In this document: positions 45,621 through 53,836 of the stretch, in pieces
How the letters are laid out: each line of letters opens with the position of its first letter
How positions within the stretch are numbered: position 1 is the stretch's first letter
Source: Haliscomenobacter sp.
GTDB taxonomy: Bacteria; Bacteroidota; Bacteroidia; Chitinophagales; Saprospiraceae
Direction: 5' to 3'
NCBI GenBank assembly: GCA_016713275.1
Contig: JADJPL010000001.1
Span: 555,001-619,000, forward strand
DNA length: 64,000 nucleotides
Translations under genes and position numbers: made by a program
The notes under the pieces: model-generated
What the model was told of the DNA's origin: nothing
Databases searched by the model: none
The model's input: only the letters and a program-made list of their open reading frames with translations

Positions 45621-47198
45621 ATGAGTACCTCTGCGCCTTACCACACCACGATTCGAGTAGACGAGGTGATCCAGCAAATGAACAAACTGCTTCACGCCGT
45701 TGAAAACGAAGAGCTGGCCAACGCCCATTTGCTTTCCCAGGTACATCCGGCAAACTACCAAAGCGCCCGGAACCTGATCCATTATATGGCGCTAAGGGCT
45801 TTTGACCTTCGTCAGTTACAGGAACAGCTGACGTCTCTTGGCGTTTCTTCCATTGCGCATGCCGAAGGGTATGTTCTGATGACGATCAATAACATCATCC
45901 GGTTGTTGTATTTGCTCAAAGGGGAAACCATCAGCCATCCGGCTGGGCGGCTTTCTCCGCCATTCAATTACTACCAAAGCCGGGAGCAATTGCTCAAAAA
46001 CACCGACGCGCTGTTTGGTATTCCCAAAGAAGGGGATAACCGGACCCGGGTGATGGTCACCATGCCTGTGCTTGCAGCCACCGACTTCCCGCTTCTGGTC
46101 GACTTGATGAATGCCGGGATGGACCTTATTCGTATCAACACCAGCCATGACCAGCCCGAGCAATGGAAAGCGATGATCGATAATATCCGGAAAGCAGAAG
46201 AAGAAACGCAGCGCCGCTGCCTGGTATACATCGATTTGTCGGGCCCCAAGCTCCGCGCAGAAAAACCGGTACTCCTCCGCGAGGACCAAATGGAGCGGAT
46301 TAAACATAACGGCAGCATTCGCTTGTTCAAGGGCGATTGGGTAGCCGTGATCTCTCCGGATCTTCAACCCTTCGAACTGGAGCTGCCCGAACGTGTGATT
46401 TTAAGCGTCCCGGTTACCCTGCCTGAGATTTTTCGGGATGTCGAAATTGGCCACTCCATCTTCTTTGACGATGGCAAAATCGGTGGGCGAATCGTTTTTC
46501 GGACGGAAAATTATTTCCTGGTCGAAATTTTTCAAGCGGCCATCAGCGGTACCGGGTTGGGGGCTGAAAAAGGGATCAACCTTCCCGAGACCGCGCTGAC
46601 CCTTTCTTCCCTTACCCACAACGACTACGCGACGCTTCCGTTTATCGCCAAATACGCCGACATCGTGGGGTATTCGTTTGTCCGAAGACCCAGCGACGTG
46701 GAAAAACTCCAAAGCACCTTGAGTGAACTGGGGCGGCCCGATATCGGAATTGTATTGAAGATCGAAACCAAGGAAGCTTTCGATTATATGCCGCATTTGC
46801 TTCTGACGGCTATGCGGAACCCGAAGGTTGGCATCATGATCGCCCGGGGCGATCTGGCTGTTGAAGTCGGGTTTGAACGTAATGCAGAAGTGCAGGAAGA
46901 AATTCTTTGGATCTGCGAATCGGCGCATGTGCCGGGCATCTGGGCAACCCAGGTGCTCGACCGGATGGCGAAAAAGGGATTGGCAACCCGAAGCGAGATT
47001 ACCGATGCGGCGATGGCTTCCCGCGCCGAATGCGTCATGCTCAACAAAGGCCCCCATATTGTCGATGCCGTAAATACGCTGGAAAATATCATTAAGCGCA
47101 TGGAACGGCACCAGCGCAAGCGTTGGGGCAGCTTGAGGCCTTTAAGCGTTGCGCGGCGATTTGTCCATGATACCATCCACCTGCCCGAAGGCAAGTGA
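45621..47198 (+). CDS. pyruvate kinase-like protein, N-terminally extended
   Basis: A 525-residue protein. About 135 N-terminal residues have no pyruvate kinase counterpart. The barrel follows: GMDLIRINTSHD (substrate loop), IDLSGPKLRAE, a B-domain with FFDDGKIGG, LKIETKEA (catalytic Lys), MIARGDLAVEVG (metal ligands) and WATQVLDRM. Against the usual enzyme, the DTKGPEIRTG block has Lys replaced by Ser and Glu by Lys. The C-terminal allosteric domain is missing. It may be a real but unregulated pyruvate kinase or a diverged paralogue. A long hairpin terminator follows. Confidence 0.82.
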   Translation: MSTSAPYHTTIRVDEVIQQMNKLLHAVENEELANAHLLSQVHPANYQSARNLIHYMALRAFDLRQLQEQLTSLGVSSIAHAEGYVLMTINNIIRLLYLLKGETISHPAGRLSPPFNYYQSREQLLKNTDALFGIPKEGDNRTRVMVTMPVLAATDFPLLVDLMNAGMDLIRINTSHDQPEQWKAMIDNIRKAEEETQRRCLVYIDLSGPKLRAEKPVLLREDQMERIKHNGSIRLFKGDWVAVISPDLQPFELELPERVILSVPVTLPEIFRDVEIGHSIFFDDGKIGGRIVFRTENYFLVEIFQAAISGTGLGAEKGINLPETALTLSSLTHNDYATLPFIAKYADIVGYSFVRRPSDVEKLQSTLSELGRPDIGIVLKIETKEAFDYMPHLLLTAMRNPKVGIMIARGDLAVEVGFERNAEVQEEILWICESAHVPGIWATQVLDRMAKKGLATRSEITDAAMASRAECVMLNKGPHIVDAVNTLENIIKRMERHQRKRWGSLRPLSVARRFVHDTIHLPEGK

Positions 47199-47223
47199 GT
47201 AAACCTTTCCCCAACCCCCTCTG

Positions 47224-47303
47224 AAGGGCTGCTTTGGGCGGCGTTTCCGTTCAACACATGAAGTGCGAAACAGGAAATGCTTCACGGGCAGCCCTTGTTT
47301 TTT
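47224..47303 (+). terminator. terminator after the pyruvate kinase-like gene
   Basis: AAGGGCTGC pairs with GCAGCCCTT across about 55 bases that form an inner hairpin (TGAAG/CTTCA), followed by GTTTTTT. Confidence 0.7.
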
Positions 47304-47378
47304 AGCATTTTTTAGCAAGGGTTGCACCGGCTGATTGGATAAAGTGGCTATATTCATCTGCCTAAAGCAGCCGCACGC

Positions 47379-48125
47379 ATGGATCTTTTCAGAACGGTCA
47401 GTTCCTTCCAGCAGTTTCCCGGGCTCATTGCCGCCGAAAGCACCCGAAACGGGGGCGTAAGCCAGGCGCCATTTGCCAGTTTGAACCTTGGTTTAAGTAC
47501 GGACGACGACGAAAAAGCCGTTTGGGAAAACCGCAACAGGTTCTTCCTTTCCCTCGGCATCGCTCCCGGTCAAATAGCCAGCGCGTATCAGGTGCATGGG
47601 AGGGAGGTGAAACAAGTAGAAAACCCCGGCCGGTGGGATGGATTCGATGCGCTCATTACCAACCGCAAAGGCATTTACCTGACCGTCACCGTGGCGGATT
47701 GCACGCCAATTTTGATCTACGACCCCAAAAACCAGGCGGTTGCAGCGGTACATGCCGGATGGAAGGGCACTGCCTTAAGGATCGTCCACCATACCTTGTC
47801 CCGGATGAAAGAAGCCTTTGACACCAGCCCCGGCGACTGTTGGGCCTTTATCGGTACCTGCATCGACGAATGCTCGTATGAAGTAGATGCCGTTGTGGCA
47901 GACCATTTTCAAAGCCCCTTTAAACGCTGGGATGAGCAACGGGGCAAGTTTTTTCTCGATCTCAAAAAAGCCAACCAGGCACAGTTGCTTACTCTGGGTC
48001 TGCCTTCTGCCCATATTGAAATCTCGCCGTATTCCACCGTGCTGCATAATGACCAATATTTTTCGTACCGAAAAGAAAAAGGGCAGACCGGCCGGATGCT
48101 CAATTTGATCGGGCTGACGCCCTGA
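47379..48125 (+). CDS. pgeF: peptidoglycan editing factor PgeF (laccase-domain family)
   Basis: A 248-residue protein of the YfiH/PgeF family, known to remove misincorporated amino acids from peptidoglycan precursors; older annotation calls it a polyphenol oxidase. Zinc-site residues appear in AYQVHGREV (His), VADCTPILI (Cys) and AAVHAGWKG (His), in the normal order. The length is typical. It lies between the pyruvate-kinase-like gene, behind that gene's terminator, and the tricorn-type protease on the same strand. Confidence 0.93.
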   Translation: MDLFRTVSSFQQFPGLIAAESTRNGGVSQAPFASLNLGLSTDDDEKAVWENRNRFFLSLGIAPGQIASAYQVHGREVKQVENPGRWDGFDALITNRKGIYLTVTVADCTPILIYDPKNQAVAAVHAGWKGTALRIVHHTLSRMKEAFDTSPGDCWAFIGTCIDECSYEVDAVVADHFQSPFKRWDEQRGKFFLDLKKANQAQLLTLGLPSAHIEISPYSTVLHNDQYFSYRKEKGQTGRMLNLIGLTP

Positions 48126-48169
48126 TGCGGATTTTGATTTTATTTCCCGCCACATAAAACCAGATTCAT

Positions 48170-51100
48170 ATGATATTTCGCCATCTTCTTCCTGCTTTTT
48201 TTGTTGCCGGAATAGCGCTCTCTCTGACTGCTCAGGGAACGCAGCTGCTCCGTCAACCTACCGTCAGCGACCAATACGTCGTGTTTGTTTATGCAGATGA
48301 CCTCTGGATGGCAGCCCGGCAGGGCGGCGATGCCCGCAGGCTCACCTCAGATGAAGGAACCGAAAGCGTTCCCCATTTTTCTCCGGATGGGAAAATGATC
48401 GCTTTTTCAGGCCAGTATCAGGGGAATACCGATGTATATGTCGTTCCGACAGAAGGCGGAGAGCCCAAGCGGTTGACCTGGCACCCCGGAGAGGACCTCG
48501 TCCAGGGGTGGTCGCCCGATGGGAAGTCGGTTCTTTTCCGCTCCGGACGGGAAGGCGTTCCTACCCAGATCAACCATTTCTACACGATGAGCCTCAATGG
48601 GGGCTTGCCCCAAAAATTGCCCATCCCTCAGGCCTCCTTTGGGGAGCTTTCGGAAGATGGCCGTTACGCCGCCTATACGCCCATTACCTTCTGGGACCCC
48701 GAATGGAGAAATTACCGGGGAGGCCAGGCTCAGCCCATCTGGATAATGGACCTAAAGGATCATTCCCTTATCCAAACGCCGCGCACGGATAACGAGCGCC
48801 ATACCGACCCGGTGTGGTTCAATGGGAAGGTGTACTTCCTTTCAGAAAGGGATTTCGCCAATAATATCTGGATGTTTGATGTGCGCTCCAGGGAGCTCAA
48901 ACAGATCACTTTCCACAAGGATTTTGACGTGAAGAGCCTGGACGCGGGCGGCGGCCAGATCGTCTACGAACAAGGAGGGTACCTCCATCTTCTCGACCCC
49001 AAAACGAATAAAGCCCAGCAACTGAAAATAGAGGTACGTGGAGATTTTGGCTGGGCTAAGCCCAGGTGGGTCGATGTTGCCGCCAACCGGCTTGCCAATG
49101 CCGCTTTGTCGCCCACCGGCGCCAGAGCCCTGTTCGAATACCGGGGCGATATTTTTACCGTGCCGAAAGAACACGGCGATTGGCGCAACCTGACCCAGTC
49201 GAGCGGAGTGGCCGACCGTTACCCGGTTTGGTCGCCCGACGGCCAAAAGATCGCCTGGTTCTCCGATGCAAGCGGGGAATACCAGCTTATGATCGGCGAT
49301 CAATACGGACTGGAAAAGCCCAGAGTAGTTTCCATTCCCGACCCCACGTTCTTCTATCGGCCGGATTGGTCGCCCGACGGGAAGTACATCGCTTTTACGG
49401 ATACCGATTTCACGCTGTGGTATGCCGACGTACAATCCGGCGCCCTGAAAAAAGTAGATGCCGAATCCTTTGCCCACGTGGTGCGCACGATGAACCCGGT
49501 TTGGTCGCCCGATAGCAAATGGATCGCTTACAGCAAACTGTTAAACGCTCAATTCAAAGCCATTTTTGCCTATAATATCGCTACCGGACAAAAAATCCAG
49601 GTCACCGATGGCATCGCCGACGCGATCGATCCGGTGTGGGATGCCGATGGGCGCTACCTGTACTTCCTGGCGAGTACGGATTTTGCCCTAAATTCGGCCT
49701 GGCTGGATATGAGCAAGTATAACCTGCCGGTCACCCGGGGATTGTACATGGCGGTTTTGTCCAAAACGGGGCAGTCTCCTTTCTTACCCAAAAGCGATGA
49801 GGAGGAAACGAAGCCGGCTTCCGGAGATAATGCAAAGAAAGACTCTGTCGTAGTGAAAATCGACGCCGACGGGATTCAACAGCGTATTTTGCCGGTGAAT
49901 GTTCCTGTTCGCCAGTATGTAGCTCTTATGCCGGGCCCTAAAGACTATGTCTTCTATGCAGAGAGCGTTCCGAACCAGCCCGGCCAAACCATTCACCGGT
50001 ATAATTTTAAGGACCGAAAAGCGGAAGTGTATCTCGCCAATGTTCAGCCGGCTTCCGTTTCCGAAGACCGCAAACAGTTCCTTTACCAGAGCGGCGGCGG
50101 CTGGGGAATTGTCAAAACCGACGGCATGCCTAAGCCCGGAGATGGTAAGCTAACTATGAACCTTCGTATGAAGGTCAATCCCCAGGAAGAATGGGCGCAG
50201 ATCTTTCGCGAGGGCTGGCGGTATCAGCGCGATTTTCTTTACGTTGACAATGCCCATGGGGCGCCCTGGAGTCAGGTGTACGATTGGTATCGGCCCTGGA
50301 TCAATCACGTCCGCCATCGCACCGATTTGAACTACGTGGTGGATATCCTGGGCGGAGAAATCGCGGTGGGGCATTCGTACACCAGCGGAGGCGATTTCCC
50401 GGATATCGACCGGGTACCTGTTGGGCTTTTAGGCGCCGACCTGGAAGAGGTGAATGGCTATTACCGGATCAAAAAAATCTACACCGGGGAGACCTGGAAT
50501 CCTGAATTGCGCGCTCCGCTGGGCGTACCGGGAGTAGACGTTCGCGAAGGAGATTATTTGCTGGAAGTTAACGGACAGCCTTTAAAGGCGCCGGTTAATC
50601 CCTATAGCCTGTTTGAAGGCGCTGCCGACAAGCAAACCAAGATTCGTGTCAACAGCAATCCAAACCTGGAAGGCGCCCGTTTGGTTACGGTCGTTCCCGT
50701 TGCCAATGAGGGGAGTTTGCGTTCAATCGACTGGGTGGAATCCAACCGCAGGAAAGTCGATCAGCTTTCCAACGGCCAACTGGCGTATGTCTACGTTCCC
50801 AACACGGGCCAGGGAGGGTATACCTACTTCAACCGGTACTATTTTTCCCAGCAGGACAGAAAAGGGGCCATTATCGATGAGCGCAACAACGGCGGCGGCT
50901 CTGCGGCAGATTATATGGTGGACGTTATGGCCCGGCAATTGCATGGCTATTTCAACAGCCGGACTGCCGACCACCGGCCCTTCACCGTGCCGATGTCCGG
51001 GATTTGGGGACCCAAAGTAATGATCGTCAATGAACGCGCCGGTTCAGGAGGGGATTTGTTGCCGTATTTATTCCGCCGGATGAAAATTGGACCCCTCGTC

Positions 51101-51397
51101 GGGACGAAAACCTGGGGCGGATTGGTGCACACGGCAGACACGCCTTTGTTTATCGACGGGGGCCGCATGGTTGCTCCCCGCGGCGGTTTTTATGACGTCA
51201 ACGGCAACTGGGCTATTGAAGGGGAAGGCGTCGCTCCGGATATCGAGGTACTCCAAGATCCTGCGAAGGTACTGAAAGGAAGCGATCCCCAATTGGAACG
51301 CGCGGTAGAGGAAGCACTTAAACTTATGAAAACCCAGGGTGTTCAACTGAAACCAGAGCCGGCGCCCCCGGTTCGCTGGAAACGCCCCGGGAAGTAA
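48170..51397 (+). CDS. tricorn-type S41 peptidase
   Basis: A 1075-residue exported protease. The signal peptide ends near LTAQGTQ. Two beta-propeller parts (about 40-560) show repeated HFSPDGKMIAFSG, PVWSPDGQKIAWFSD and DWSPDGKYIAFTD units. A central helical part is followed by a PDZ domain (about 745-845; VDVREGDYLLEVNGQPLKAP) and the S41 catalytic domain with DERNNGGGSAADY and NERAGSGGDLLPYLF, where the Ser of GSGGD is the nucleophile. It should degrade peptides in the periplasm or at the surface. The architecture is that of tricorn core proteases common in Bacteroidota. Confidence 0.93.
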   Translation: MIFRHLLPAFFVAGIALSLTAQGTQLLRQPTVSDQYVVFVYADDLWMAARQGGDARRLTSDEGTESVPHFSPDGKMIAFSGQYQGNTDVYVVPTEGGEPKRLTWHPGEDLVQGWSPDGKSVLFRSGREGVPTQINHFYTMSLNGGLPQKLPIPQASFGELSEDGRYAAYTPITFWDPEWRNYRGGQAQPIWIMDLKDHSLIQTPRTDNERHTDPVWFNGKVYFLSERDFANNIWMFDVRSRELKQITFHKDFDVKSLDAGGGQIVYEQGGYLHLLDPKTNKAQQLKIEVRGDFGWAKPRWVDVAANRLANAALSPTGARALFEYRGDIFTVPKEHGDWRNLTQSSGVADRYPVWSPDGQKIAWFSDASGEYQLMIGDQYGLEKPRVVSIPDPTFFYRPDWSPDGKYIAFTDTDFTLWYADVQSGALKKVDAESFAHVVRTMNPVWSPDSKWIAYSKLLNAQFKAIFAYNIATGQKIQVTDGIADAIDPVWDADGRYLYFLASTDFALNSAWLDMSKYNLPVTRGLYMAVLSKTGQSPFLPKSDEEETKPASGDNAKKDSVVVKIDADGIQQRILPVNVPVRQYVALMPGPKDYVFYAESVPNQPGQTIHRYNFKDRKAEVYLANVQPASVSEDRKQFLYQSGGGWGIVKTDGMPKPGDGKLTMNLRMKVNPQEEWAQIFREGWRYQRDFLYVDNAHGAPWSQVYDWYRPWINHVRHRTDLNYVVDILGGEIAVGHSYTSGGDFPDIDRVPVGLLGADLEEVNGYYRIKKIYTGETWNPELRAPLGVPGVDVREGDYLLEVNGQPLKAPVNPYSLFEGAADKQTKIRVNSNPNLEGARLVTVVPVANEGSLRSIDWVESNRRKVDQLSNGQLAYVYVPNTGQGGYTYFNRYYFSQQDRKGAIIDERNNGGGSAADYMVDVMARQLHGYFNSRTADHRPFTVPMSGIWGPKVMIVNERAGSGGDLLPYLFRRMKIGPLVGTKTWGGLVHTADTPLFIDGGRMVAPRGGFYDVNGNWAIEGEGVAPDIEVLQDPAKVLKGSDPQLERAVEEALKLMKTQGVQLKPEPAPPVRWKRPGK

Positions 51398-51465
51398 ATA
51401 TGCCGAAGAGAAGAGAACGCAGGTGGTGAAAACGAGTTTGCGTTGACTATTTTTTTAAGCCGGTT

Positions 51466-51514
51466 CAAAATACAGTGGTTTGGAGGACGAATACTTGCAA
51501 ACCACTGTATTTTG
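51466..51514. repeat. 49-nt hairpin with 16-bp perfect stem
   Basis: CAAAATACAGTGGTTT and its exact complement flank a 17-base loop. No T-tract follows, so it is not a simple terminator on either strand. It lies between the tricorn-type protease gene and the class C serine hydrolase gene, both on the plus strand. Confidence 0.8.
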
Positions 51515-51556
51515 GGGTGCGTATTACTGTTGAATGCTTGTAAACATGACCATTGA

Positions 51557-52771
51557 ATGACGATCCGAATCCATAAGACGACAGGTTGGGCTATCTTTGT
51601 CCTGCTGCTAGTGCTGCTGACTGCATGCGAGCAGGCGCCTTTACTTTTTGCCGGGAAGCACCCCAAGGCGCCGGTCAATCCACACCTGGAGGCGTTTATC
51701 GACGAATATGTTGGTTTTTTTGAATCGGAATTGCACCGAACCCAACTCCCGGGAGCTGCATTGGCGATCGTCTTGGACTCCAACGTCGTTTTTCTCCAGG
51801 GGTTCGGGGTGAAATCCATCCATAGCAAGGATTCGGTAGACGTTCACACGGTGTTCCGGATCGGATCCTTATCCAAAGGGTTTGCAGGCGTTCTGACCGG
51901 GTTGCTGATCCAGGACAGCATGCTATCGCTTACGGATCCAGTGGAACAGTATTTACCGTACTTTCAGCTTCGGTCTCCGGATCAGACCCGGCGCGTTCAG
52001 GTTCGGCACCTGCTCTCTCACAGTACGGGGCTGCCGTATCATACGTACACCAATCTGGTCGAAGCAGGGCAGGATTTACCCACCATTGCCGGACGATTTA
52101 AAGAGGTTAAGCTGGTCGGCAAGGAAGGAGAGGTGTTCAGCTATCAAAATGCGGCCTTCTCGCTCATTGAGGAGATCGTCAGGGAAAAAACAGGAAAAAG
52201 CTATGCCCGCACGCTGGATGACCTCCTCTTTAAACCAGCGGGAATGAACGATGCTTCGGCTTCCTATGAACAGATGGCGAAAGAGTCAAATAAAGCTTTT
52301 CCACACGATGGACAGGATAGCGCCTGGATGCGCACCGAGGTGTCTACCAAATTTTATAATGCGGTGGCTGCCGGGGGGGTTAATGCCAGCATCTCCGATA
52401 TGAGCCAATGGCTCCTGCTGCTGCTGGGCAACCGTCCGGACCTGATTCATCCTTCCACGCTGGACACGGTTTTTGCCCCTCGCATCAAAACCAACAACGA
52501 ACGCCGGTTTTTCAGCGACTGGCTGGGGGACAAAGAGGCTTTCTATGGACTGGGCTGGCGTATCTTGCAGACCCCCACCGACACGATCATTTACCACGGG
52601 GGGTATGTCAACAGCTACAAAGGGGAAGTGGCTATAAACCGGAAAGAGAAGGTCGGAGTTTGCATCTTGATGAACGGAGCTGGAAGCCTTTCGGGGACGT
52701 TGATCCCTGGTTTTTTTGAACGTTACGAAACCTATGCCGATTCGATTCATGCCTGGAAACCTGGGCGATAA
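51557..52771 (+). CDS. class C beta-lactamase-fold serine hydrolase, lipoprotein
   Basis: A 404-residue lipoprotein with lipobox LLTAC (Cys24). Serine hydrolase signatures of PF00144: SLSK (Ser104, Lys107), the Tyr motif YQNA (Tyr196) and YHGG near residue 346. Such proteins are D-aminopeptidases, esterases or penicillin-binding proteins more often than true AmpC enzymes. Normal length. The start at 51557 directly precedes the signal peptide. The upstream spacer contains the long hairpin at 51466; the aldo/keto reductase follows after 29 bases. Confidence 0.9.
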   Translation: MTIRIHKTTGWAIFVLLLVLLTACEQAPLLFAGKHPKAPVNPHLEAFIDEYVGFFESELHRTQLPGAALAIVLDSNVVFLQGFGVKSIHSKDSVDVHTVFRIGSLSKGFAGVLTGLLIQDSMLSLTDPVEQYLPYFQLRSPDQTRRVQVRHLLSHSTGLPYHTYTNLVEAGQDLPTIAGRFKEVKLVGKEGEVFSYQNAAFSLIEEIVREKTGKSYARTLDDLLFKPAGMNDASASYEQMAKESNKAFPHDGQDSAWMRTEVSTKFYNAVAAGGVNASISDMSQWLLLLLGNRPDLIHPSTLDTVFAPRIKTNNERRFFSDWLGDKEAFYGLGWRILQTPTDTIIYHGGYVNSYKGEVAINRKEKVGVCILMNGAGSLSGTLIPGFFERYETYADSIHAWKPGR

Positions 52772-52800
52772 TAAATCCTTTAATCCAGAAATAATTGAAA

Positions 52801-53829
52801 ATGAACTACAAGCTACTTGGGAAAAGCGGCCTCCGCGTTTCCGAAATCTGCCTGGGAACCATGGGGTTCGGAAAGGAATGGAGCTGGGGCTCCGACTATG
52901 AGGGGTCCAAATCGGTTTTTGATGCGTATGCCAACGGCGGCGGTAATTTTATCGACACGGCCAACCGCTACACCGAGGGAACTTCTGAAAAATGGCTCGG
53001 GGAATTTGTCGCGACGGAAAGAGACCATTTTGTCCTCGCTACCAAATACACCTTACGGGACGGAACGGGCGACCCCAATTTTGCGGGCAACCACCGCAAA
53101 AACCTGATGCGGTCGGTTGAAGGGAGCCTGAAGCGGTTAAATACAGACTTCATCGATTTGCTCTGGGTTCACGCCTGGGATGGCCTGACCCCAGTGGAAG
53201 AGGTAATGCGGGGGCTGGATGACCTGGTACGCCAGGGCAAAGTGCATTACATCGGCATTTCGGATACGCCGGCCTGGGTGGTTTCCCAGGCGAACACCCT
53301 GGCGGAGCTCCGGGGTTGGACCCGGTTTGTTGCTCTGCAAATCGAATTCAGCTTGCTCCAGCGCACTCCGGAGCGCGATCTGCTTCCAATGGCAAAGGCG
53401 TTTGAGCTGGCTATTACCCCCTGGGCGCCGCTCGCTGGCGGAGCCCTCACGGGCAAATACCTGAAAGGGGAGGCAGGCCGGCTTCCCGAAACCAGTCAGC
53501 GCCGGGCAGAACGGGCGAATGCCGTTGCCCGCGAAGTCATGGCCGTAGCCGAAAAGATCGGCGCGTCGCCTGCTCAGGTGGCTATCCGCTTGACCATGCA
53601 AAAAAATCCGCTCGTCATCCCGATCGTAGGGGCAACCAAAGCCGCGCAGATAGAGGATTGCCTCGGGGCTGCAACTATCCAACTCTCCGAAGAAGATATG
53701 CGCCGGTTGGAAGCCGCTAGCCCTCTGGAAATCGGATTTCCCCACGACTTTCTGCTCCAATCCGGGGTGATGGACGTCCTCTATGGGGGCGCCGATATGC
53801 ACTCCCGGATTATCAATCACCGGGTATAA
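52801..53829 (+). CDS. aldo/keto reductase
   Basis: A 342-residue NADPH-dependent (beta/alpha)8 oxidoreductase. The catalytic tetrad Asp-Tyr-Lys-His is in FIDTANRYTEG, LATKYTL and LLWVHAWD; the cofactor region is in the C-terminal ITPWAPLAGGALTGKY and VIPIVGATKAAQIEDCLGA. Substrate unknown. ATG 52801 gives MNYKLLGKSGLRVSEI, the standard family start. Its stop lies 7 bases from the stop of the convergent TonB-dependent receptor. Confidence 0.93.
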   Translation: MNYKLLGKSGLRVSEICLGTMGFGKEWSWGSDYEGSKSVFDAYANGGGNFIDTANRYTEGTSEKWLGEFVATERDHFVLATKYTLRDGTGDPNFAGNHRKNLMRSVEGSLKRLNTDFIDLLWVHAWDGLTPVEEVMRGLDDLVRQGKVHYIGISDTPAWVVSQANTLAELRGWTRFVALQIEFSLLQRTPERDLLPMAKAFELAITPWAPLAGGALTGKYLKGEAGRLPETSQRRAERANAVAREVMAVAEKIGASPAQVAIRLTMQKNPLVIPIVGATKAAQIEDCLGAATIQLSEEDMRRLEAASPLEIGFPHDFLLQSGVMDVLYGGADMHSRIINHRV

Positions 53830-53836
53830 CCAGCCG

